Below the pieces are notes generated by a model, which was given only the letters and a program-made list of their open reading frames with translations, was not told the DNA's origin and made no database searches. This document shows positions 57,641 to 64,000 of a DNA stretch of 64,000 nt, in pieces. The position numbers and the translations under genes are program-made. The DNA is taken from assembly GCF_905147365.1 (NCBI RefSeq), contig NC_056428.1, positions 13,608,001-13,672,000 of the forward strand. The letters are read 5' to 3'. Source of the stretch: Aricia agestis (lineage: Eukaryota; Arthropoda; Insecta; Lepidoptera; Lycaenidae). The first letter of the stretch is position 1, and each line of letters begins with the position of its first letter.

Positions 57641-58531
57641 ATGTCCAAAGTTCCATCAGGTTATATTTTACAAGGTATATATTTTATTAAATTGCGAACT
57701 TATTTAATCATAATATATTATTATACAAAATAGCATGTACCTACTAACAGTTTTTATGTCCAAAATACAGTTTCTAAATACTACTTTAAAAAAAAAGTAA
57801 TTGTAAAGAAGTTATCTATTTTAGCATTCTACTTACTGGGACTATTTCTATCTATTCAACCACAATCAGCGTCCACGTTGAACGCGACAAACTATAGCTT
57901 CGTAGAATACATACAGAATTTCAATCCAAGCAAAGTCTGGGAAAGAATAGAAGTAAGGAATAAACAAAATGGACGAAACACAACCGTCAGAGATGAATTC
58001 GAAGAAATACTTAAATCGATAGACCAAACAGACGTGCTGCTGCAACTAAAAGTTCAGGATGGGAACCCAAAAATCCTGATCCAGAAAGACGGAAGACGGT
58101 GGAAACCACCGTTAAACTATGATCGAGGAATTGTACCGGATATATTTCACTTGCGAAGAAGATACATTGAGCTGATGAAGCAGGCGATCTACCAGACGCG
58201 AAACAAAATGATCGTGATGCAGGAATTAAGAGAGAAGTATCGAGACGTATCGGTGTACAAAATGGGTTTTTTAATGGCGAAAACGGATCGCGCCTGTAAG
58301 AAGTTTTCAAACATAGCGTACAAAGCCTTCAGGCTATGCTCGCAGATGAGACAGAGTGCTACAGATGGAGTATACTTCCAGGACATGCTGGAATTGGAGG
58401 AGCGAATGCTGAATTTGTGGATGGATATAGATCTGCTGGTACATTTGGTGACTATCAATGACGAGAACTGTAGGAGGATGCTGAACCAAGTCATGACTAA
58501 TAGAAAGAAGGAATGGAAGTTTGTCAATTGA
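57641..58531 (+). CDS. tandem secreted family, gene A
   Basis: Unrecognised protein, modelled as exon 1 57641-57674 (ATG to CAAG before GTATAT) and exon 2 57825-58531 after TATCTATTTTAG. The phase-1 join gives 246 residues. I chose this start because exon 2 alone has a hydrophobic leader (AFYLLGLFLSI, then QPQSA) but no ATG in frame, and the join supplies one. The leader is a good signal peptide with likely cleavage near residue 28; sequons follow (NAT, NYS, NTT), so it is probably secreted. The rest is helix-rich and basic, with the family core VYKMGFLMAK at about residues 155-164 preceded by LMKQAIYQTRNKM. Three Cys lie in the C-terminal third. AATAAA at 58546 follows the stop by 14 bases. 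The join is inference; the exon 2 frame is plainly coding. Confidence 0.78.
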
Positions 58532-58561
58532 ATGTTAGATAATGAAATAAAGTTTATCTCG

Positions 58562-58734
58562 TTGGATTTTTTAAATATAAACTTTTTTTTTTAAATTGTA
58601 ACGCAACGTATTGTACTGAACTTTTTCCCATTATTAATTTGCGCGAGCTTCCTAGAAATATTCTATGACATGCTGCTGAGACACCATAACGCTATGTCAT
58701 AGGAATAAGGCAACCAACGTAATACCATTCATAT
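58562..58734. other. spacer after gene A
   Basis: Nothing seen beyond a T-run. Confidence 0.4.
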
Positions 58735-58736
58735 TT

Positions 58737-59080
58737 ATTACTAGCTGTTGCCCGCGACTTCGTCCACGTCAGCAAAATGTGATAACAAAGATAATAAAAA
58801 AGATTAAAAAAACCCTTGGTTCATTTAAAAAAAAAGTGAAATAATACTCCTAACTTTGGGAAGTTGGTTAAAAAGTAGCCTAAGTTATTCCTTACTACAT
58901 CAGCTATGTGCCTGAAAAAGTCCCGTCAAAATAGCTCTAGCCATTTCAGAGATTAGCCGAAACAAACAGACAGACAGACAGACATACAGACAAAAATTGT
59001 AAAAAAAATTGTTTTGGTGTCTGTACCCTATATACATTCATATGCATTTAGTAAAAAACGGTTCTTTCAATATTATAAAC
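58737..59080 (-). mobile_element. dispersed repeat starting ACTAGCTGTTGCCCGCGAC
   Basis: Holds GACTTCGTCCACGTC, AAAGTAGCCTAAGTTATTCC, CAGAGATTAGCCGAAACAAA and a short GACA tract. This is the usual 3'-end sequence of a very common moth retroposon read on the minus strand. Confidence 0.65.
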
Positions 59081-59349
59081 AGACACTCCAATTTTATTTA
59101 TATGTACCTATAGATGTATAGATTTTACAATTCAGTACCGAGAGCCCCAAAAAACATAATTATACTTAACGTTTGCCAATGTCGCTGGCAAGATACGATC
59201 TCTGCATCTATGCGTTTTGGGCTAAATTCATATGATTCTCGATTGTAACTCGTAAGTCCGGACACAATCTAAAATCGAATCAATTTGATCTCGGTAGTTT
59301 ATACTCCCGTCATTGCCGCACGATAATTGTGCGGCGGCTAAATTTCTAA

Positions 59350-59578
59350 CTAAAGCCCCTAGCCAAGACGTTTTCCTAATCGCTTCTTTATAGAATAGCC
59401 GTTTAAAATGTATGGAATTGATGTGTCATTAGTCGAATGTCGACTTTATAATATTAATCGAACGCTTACGATAATTCGAAGTCGACATTTGAATAATGTC
59501 ATGTCACTTTCATACATTTTCATCGGCGATTATATACGGAAGCTATAAAGAAAACGTGTTAGCTAGAGGCTAAGGGAA
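59350..59578. mobile_element. MITE family T3, third copy
   Basis: CTAGCCAAGACGTTTTC on the left and an inverted, more diverged AAAACGTGTTAGCTAGAGGC on the right. The middle has GTCGAATGTCGACTT and GAAGTCGACATTTGA. Confidence 0.75.
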
Positions 59579-59748
59579 GGGGGAATCCAAACGAAATCCT
59601 TCTAGGTATGAAGCTAACAAAGAACCTGCCTGCCTTATTCCCGGAAGAAATCGTATTCAATACTCTCCCGTGGTTGGATAAAATTTTTGTAACATAACCA
59701 AGCGTAGCAACTGTTTCTCTAAGCCGATAAAAATGTAATTACGCAGCC

Positions 59749-59778
59749 TATAAATCATTAATTGCTTTGTGTAACAGT
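59749..59778 (+). promoter_or_regulatory. candidate core promoter of family gene B
   Basis: TATAAAT at 59749-59755 and an initiator-like ACAGT at 59774-59778. Its central A at 59776 is 27 bases downstream of the first T of the box, the usual spacing. The ATG is only 7 bases further, so the leader would be very short. Confidence 0.5.
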
Positions 59779-59782
59779 TGAA

Positions 59783-60781
59783 ATGTACGTGTTCATAGTA
59801 CTGAATGTGTTTTGCTTTTGTAAGTAGCTAAACCTATTAAAATACCTTATGTCTTGGTTTCTTCCCGTGACTTTTATGTATGTCCCTCTTAAAGAGTACA
59901 TAACCGATGTTATAAGGAGATTTGTAATTACTTTTATGGTTATAAATCATAGATCAAGTTGACATTTGCATCGATAATTTAGTCATGTCATACTAAATAA
60001 CTATACGTTCTATAATATTGAGAAGGGTGGGTTGTATTACTAACTTAATCATACTCAAAACAGACAAAAAAACATCTGCCTTGACTAAACGGTATTATTT
60101 TTAGGCAGTGCAAACAAGAGTCCCCAAATTTTTGTCAGTGATAATGTAATCGACAACGATCGACTCTTATTTGGAAACATATACACATTCGATGATATGC
60201 TTATTCCGCTGTCAGAACTTGAACTAAATGCTACTGAGCCAGAGGAACCAGATACAGACATAAAACTATCTTTTAATGAAAACATGATTGAAGAGGAACC
60301 AATAAATTCCAACGGTTTAGATGCTAAAGAGTTCAATGAACTGCTTCACATAACGAGTAACTTCACTAGAAGATGGCAATACTATGATCCAGATGACAAT
60401 AATTATCATTTGGAAAATGTGAAGAAAGAAAAACTGAAGAACTTGCTGGTCCAATTTATGGTACACGCAAGGTATTATATCAAAAGAGCACTAACTATGA
60501 AAGAACCTGTTAGAAATGATAAAAGGTATAGACTGGGATATCTTTTTAACAGATTAAGAAGGCTGCAGTATGAACAGTTAAAAATTGTAACCGTAGCGAA
60601 GCAGGAAGAATTAGATGAAAAAAACAGAAACATAGGCGTGTTGCTCAGAAAATACGAGAAGGTTGTAAGATACGACGTGGATATAAGAGACACTATCAAA
60701 TGGATACAAGCTATTAACAAGGAAAAACTGAAGCCGTACCAGTTTGCAGAATATACGCCAAAAATAATAACCAACATTTAG
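59783..60781 (+). CDS. tandem secreted family, gene B
   Basis: Exon 1 59783-59819 (37 bp; MYVFIVLNVFCF plus one base before GTAAGT) and exon 2 60105-60781 after ATTATTTTTAG join at phase 1 to make a Cys codon. The product is 237 residues. The first 13 residues form a short hydrophobic leader. Next is an acidic region (about 14-75, with NAT and EPEEPDTD), a sequon NFT, then the family core: LLVQFMVHARYYIKRAL, and DKRYRLGYLFNRLRRL with its Tyr at residue 154. The end has RNIGVLLRKYEKVV, which aligns with the last exon of unit C. After the leader there are no Cys, so no disulfides. No AATAAA is evident in the next 200 bases. Function unknown. Confidence 0.82.
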
Positions 60782-61601
60782 TTATCTACGATATTCTTAC
60801 CATTTAACCTTGTGTGTTTTCATTTACAATAATTATTACACTTGTGTCTTGCACTTATTTCACTTTTATATAATTACAACTTTAATTTTTAAAGTGCAGG
60901 TAGATTATTATTAAAAAGTTGTAAGCAATATTAGGGTTGCCAGCATCATAACACTTTCTACTATTAATTAGTAGATACAAGTTTTATACCAAATCAAACT
61001 ATTTCCTGTCAAATACATATCCCAAATTAATAATTAAGTTTATTACAAACTTTATAATGTACCTCTATAATTATAATTTATAATATAGTACGTAAGTAAT
61101 GATTATATATAATATTATAAAGCTGAAGAGTTTTTTTATTTGTTTGAACCTACGTTTGAACGCAATAATCTCAGGAACTACTAGACCGATTTCAAAAATT
61201 CTTTCACCAATGTATAGTTAAGATGTCCCTGAGTGCTATAAGCTATGTATGTACCACGGCCAGCACTAGTGTATCATTAAAATAAAAAATTATAATTATA
61301 TATAGACTTAGCTTTCTGTCCGTCTGTCTGTATCCAAACTGTATGCCTGGATACAAACGGACAGACAGCTAAAGTCTTACTAATAGGGTCCCATTTTTAC
61401 CCTACGGGTACGGAACTCTAAAAAGCTGGGCTTAAAATACTTACCTATACTAAGGTTCAAAACATTTTACTTCTACTATCCCTAAATTAAGTTCAAGGCC
61501 AAAATGAATTAAAACACACTATTTAAGCTCCTTTAGGAATAAAAACAAACAACAATCGCCTTTCCCTAAAGTAGGTTTAAGGCTGTTTTTGTAAGTTTCA
61601 G
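60782..61601. other. between units B and C: repeats only
   Basis: 61100-61270 is a fragment of the GCGAAGCCGCG-type Helitron-like family (ATATTATAAAGCTGAAGAG, AATCTCAGGAACTACTAGAC). 61310-61430 is a fragment of repeat R1 (inverted CTGTCCGTCTGTCTGTATCC, then ACCCTACGGGTACGGAAC). I looked for a small first exon for unit C here and found no ATG with a hydrophobic frame and phase-1 donor. Confidence 0.6.
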
Positions 61602-62649
61602 ATCTTACCAACGGCGATGGTGACATACCAGATATTAACGACATGTTTCTCACACTACATGACGACTTCAACGCCAAAATTAAACCTCCACCAAAAGACG
61701 CCATCATAAAAAACATAAGCATCAACATCGACAAACTAGACATTAACAAAATCAAAGAGAAAATGGATTATTTTGCAAAGAAACTTACGGGAGACTTTGA
61801 TGAGACAGAACTCAACAACACTAGACGAACCATGGAAGGGATGGGTAGGAAATACTACGACTATAGTTTGGATGATGAGACGATGGTTCGGCTGAAAATC
61901 TTGGACCTAATGCTACAGTTGATATACATGGCGAGATACAAGATAAAGATGATAGAGAATGATCCGTACTTCAACCCCCAAGATACGTCCTACCGCATCG
62001 GATACTTGTACAGAAAGTTGAGAAGAATCCGGAAGAAAATGCTGGATATCTATTCCCTGATGGAAAAGAGATTGTGAGTATAAAACCTCTCATTTACAAT
62101 CTTATTTCGCTTTTGTTATCAAGGCTGTAAGCCAAGTCTTTAAAAATTAAAGTAGTTAACAAACATATTATAACAACATAGTCTATGTTCTTATAATATG
62201 TATGTTAACTACTTTAATTTTTGCCAGTGCAATCATTACCCTTTTTAGTGGAGACGTGGGCTACGTCTCCGCTAAAATGGTAAACGTCTTGAATGTTTTT
62301 GGCCGGCTTTTGTTGACGTTGTCCCGTTAAAGTACTCCCTACTCCATTCTCCTTCACTTTTCACCTTCTTTTGATTAATTTTGTTGTGGGTCCCAAGACT
62401 GTTTTAGTTATATGCTATACCGTTTGGTTGTCCTAACATTTTCATTAAATTTATTCCAGCCAAAAAAGGGAAGGCAAATTTCGGAATGCGGGAACGTACT
62501 TAATACTGCTGAGCAAACAGAAGAAGCTACACAACGACTACCTGTACATATGGTGGGTCATGATACAGATGCACGAGATACACCAGACAAGACACATGAT
62601 TCCCAACACCAGGCCACCCAAAACTAAGGCTACTACTAAACAGGACTAA
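61602..62649 (+). CDS. tandem secreted family, unit C (first exon not found)
   Basis: Two exons. 61602-62073 opens in phase 1 after TGTAAGTTTCAG. 62460-62649 follows TTATTCCAG and a 386-bp intron with a GTGAGT donor, joined at phase 2. The second junction is supported because the joined protein aligns with gene B: IYSLMEKR then FRNAGTYLILL matches IVTVAKQE then NRNIGVLLRKY. Read without splicing, the first part would stop after MEKRL. Core: LMLQLIYMARYKIKM, and DTSYRIGYLYRKLRRIRKKM. A sequon NIS lies in the N-terminal half and there are no Cys. The end is TKQD. No leader exon is seen nearby. If exon 1 of gene B (59783-59819) is used, the frame fits and the product is 232 residues. AATAAA at 62992 is a possible end signal. 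Confidence 0.75.
62142..62222. repeat. palindrome inside the unit C intron
   Basis: About 39-base arms: AAAAATTAAAGTAGTTAAC, with TATTATAA and AACATAG, pair with the downstream half with three or four mismatches. Confidence 0.88.
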
Positions 62650-62744
62650 AATGCCATATTTGTCGTCTCAATTTACCTGACTTCCTTAGGAAGAGGTTAT
62701 GTTTTTAGTTTAATTCCTCTGGCGTGATCTAGGGTCTAAATTGC

Positions 62745-62960
62745 TTGGTGGATTTTAAGGCCTCAGTTAAAATTTTGCGGGCAGCGGGTCGGGAGTTTTG
62801 GCGGCGATGCAACGCGGGAAGCCGTCTAGTAGGTACGCCGCGCCGCTGCCTTCGAGGTCATTTCCATATAAATCTATACATTAGAATGCGACGCTCCCGC
62901 GCCGCAGCCCCCACCACCCCGCTGCCTGCTGATTTCGTGTCCGTGGGCTAAGTGGATTAA
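62745..62960. repeat. GC-rich dispersed repeat
   Basis: GCAGCGGGTCGGGAGTTTTG, GCAACGCGGGAAGCCGTCTA, TCCATATAAATCTATACATT and CCGCGCCGCAGCCC. Sharply richer in GC than the flanks. Probably a mobile-element piece within the 3' region of unit C; the 68-codon frame is not a gene. Confidence 0.55.
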
Positions 62961-63480
62961 TGTTAGATTCGTCTTGGTCGATGTAAATTGGAATAAACGT
63001 TGCAATCGAATTTATTTAATAATTGGGTGGTATGGTAGGCAGTTGTATTGTGATGCAAAATAAGTGTACCTACATAGTCTAAATTACTACAATTTCCACT
63101 ACATTTTGGTTAAATCTTCAAAACAGTGCACAGGCCAAGGCCTGAAAACTGCGCAGCCTTATGCAAATGATCGGGTAGGCTGCGGATAGGCTGAGCTCGG
63201 GTAAATCCCGCCGTTTTATAACCAAACCGATAAGGAGCCTGCATAGCAGTTTGCATTCATTATGCTTATCTCGTAATAATTGTTAAGCTGTTGTGGTTGC
63301 GTTATAAATTCAATAAAAATGTAATTACTCAATAGAATTATATTGCCTACGTATTAAAGCGTATACCTTTTATGATACTTATTGTGATTTAGTATCAATT
63401 TCTCGTTGTTCTATAAACATAAGATATGAAATCCAAGAATTCTTAGTAATTATAAAAGTCTAGCAATAAAAACAAGCTAG
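62961..63480 (+). other. 5' flank of gene D
   Basis: A GC-richer patch at 63120-63260 includes an ATGCAAAT octamer. TATAAAAG at 63451-63458 is 30 bases before the first ATG of gene D. If it is a TATA box, translation would begin at a later ATG (63529 or 63544). Confidence 0.4.
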
Positions 63481-64000
63481 ATGCCGCTTATTACAAAATT
63501 GATTTCTTCCTGGCACATTGTCATTCTAATGCAAAACCTTGCTATGAAAACTACTGCACTAAACGAAACCGTCCCCACGAATATATCCCGAACTTACGAC
63601 GCAATAATCAAAGACGAAGACGATACAGCGATATACGAAGTAGACAACTTCAAGCAGCATTTGCAGAACGCGGAGCTGAAAAGAACCTTGTACGAGGCAA
63701 AACTAAACAACACTTTACGGTACCTAAACGTGGACAAGCACGAAGCGGCTGATGTAAGGTACATGTACTTCGCTAATATATCTATGGGACTCATGCAGCA
63801 ATCCGTATATTCCACAAGAGATAGACTGCAAGAGACTAGACGATTCAGGCAGATATTCGCCGACGATCCAGCGTATAGAGCGGCTATGATCTACGCAACT
63901 TTACTAGCTTTGAGGACGAAAATGGATAATATATTCGCCACAATGAGGAATATGAAGTCGGATGGTAATTTCATACATGTATTGATCCTGTATGAACGCA
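63481..64000 (+). CDS. tandem secreted family, gene D (cut by the window edge)
   Basis: Open from an ATG at 63481, preceded directly by TAG, to the window end: 173 codons. In-frame ATGs follow at 63529 and 63544. With the first start there is a moderate hydrophobic stretch (LISSWHIVILM) that could be a leader. Sequons follow (NET, NIS, NNT). The core matches the other units: FANISMGLMQQSVYSTRD, then DDPAYRAAMIYATLLALR, then TKMDNIFATM. No phase-1 acceptor is visible, so the gene differs from A-C in its 5' structure. No Cys so far. The 3' end is unseen. Confidence 0.72.
   Translation, partial: MPLITKLISSWHIVILMQNLAMKTTALNETVPTNISRTYDAIIKDEDDTAIYEVDNFKQHLQNAELKRTLYEAKLNNTLRYLNVDKHEAADVRYMYFANISMGLMQQSVYSTRDRLQETRRFRQIFADDPAYRAAMIYATLLALRTKMDNIFATMRNMKSDGNFIHVLILYER

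Noticed and set aside
57756..57797. ATG at 57756 as the start of gene A
   Set aside because: It reaches a stop after 14 codons and is one base out of frame with the leader across an A9 run. It would need a homopolymer error. The 57641 micro-exon explains the frame without one, though reads should be checked.
61200..61290. First exon for unit C starting MSLSAISYV
   Set aside because: Lies inside a dispersed repeat, and the donor (T before GTACCA) is poor.
62745..62951. 68-codon Arg/Ala-rich frame
   Set aside because: GC-rich repeat sequence, no start context.

Overview
The window reads as nuclear DNA of a moth or butterfly. It is AT-rich, gene-poor and dense in repeats. The repeats are of kinds familiar from Lepidoptera: Helitron-like elements ending in CTAGT, many short inverted-repeat transposons (MITEs), tRNA-headed SINEs, the 3' end of a LINE, and fragments of copia and mariner elements. 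There is no prokaryotic, organellar, CRISPR or tRNA-gene signal. The species cannot be named from the sequence alone.

Layout. 1-6 kb: a minus-strand copia retrotransposon running off the left edge (pol fragment, gag, primer-binding site, part of an LTR), a 452-bp near-perfect palindrome, a LINE 3' end, a pentamer satellite, a 122-bp tandem repeat and a TTAA-flanked element. 6-25 kb: four copies of one MITE, one orphan minus-strand coding exon (8327-8776) with a membrane or signal segment, a Tigger/pogo deletion derivative inside an (AT)n tract, a 21-bp minisatellite and a 2-kb long-inverted-repeat element. 25.9-30.7 kb: a two-exon ecdysteroid-kinase-like gene, apparently intact, with a 3.6-kb intron full of transposons. 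34.9-37.0 kb: a long open frame for a reverse transcriptase followed by a restriction-like endonuclease. 37-54 kb: nested transposons, including one that keeps a THAP-like exon, and many hairpins. 54.4-55.7 kb: a complete but broken mariner.

57.6-64.0 kb holds the most interesting feature. Four related units lie head to tail on the plus strand. They encode small, mostly secreted-looking, helix-rich, basic proteins of about 230-250 residues that I do not recognise. Two have a tiny first exon of 34 or 37 bp ending in phase 1. The third has a phase-1 acceptor but no visible first exon of its own, so it may share the first exon of the gene before it. The fourth is cut by the window edge. A shared core (Y-[RK]-x3-[LIY] followed by a run of basic residues) shows that they are tandem paralogues.

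The host genes found are the kinase-like gene (probably a detoxification or hormone-related small-molecule kinase), the tandem secreted family and the orphan exon. Most other open frames in the window are chance frames or parts of repeats.
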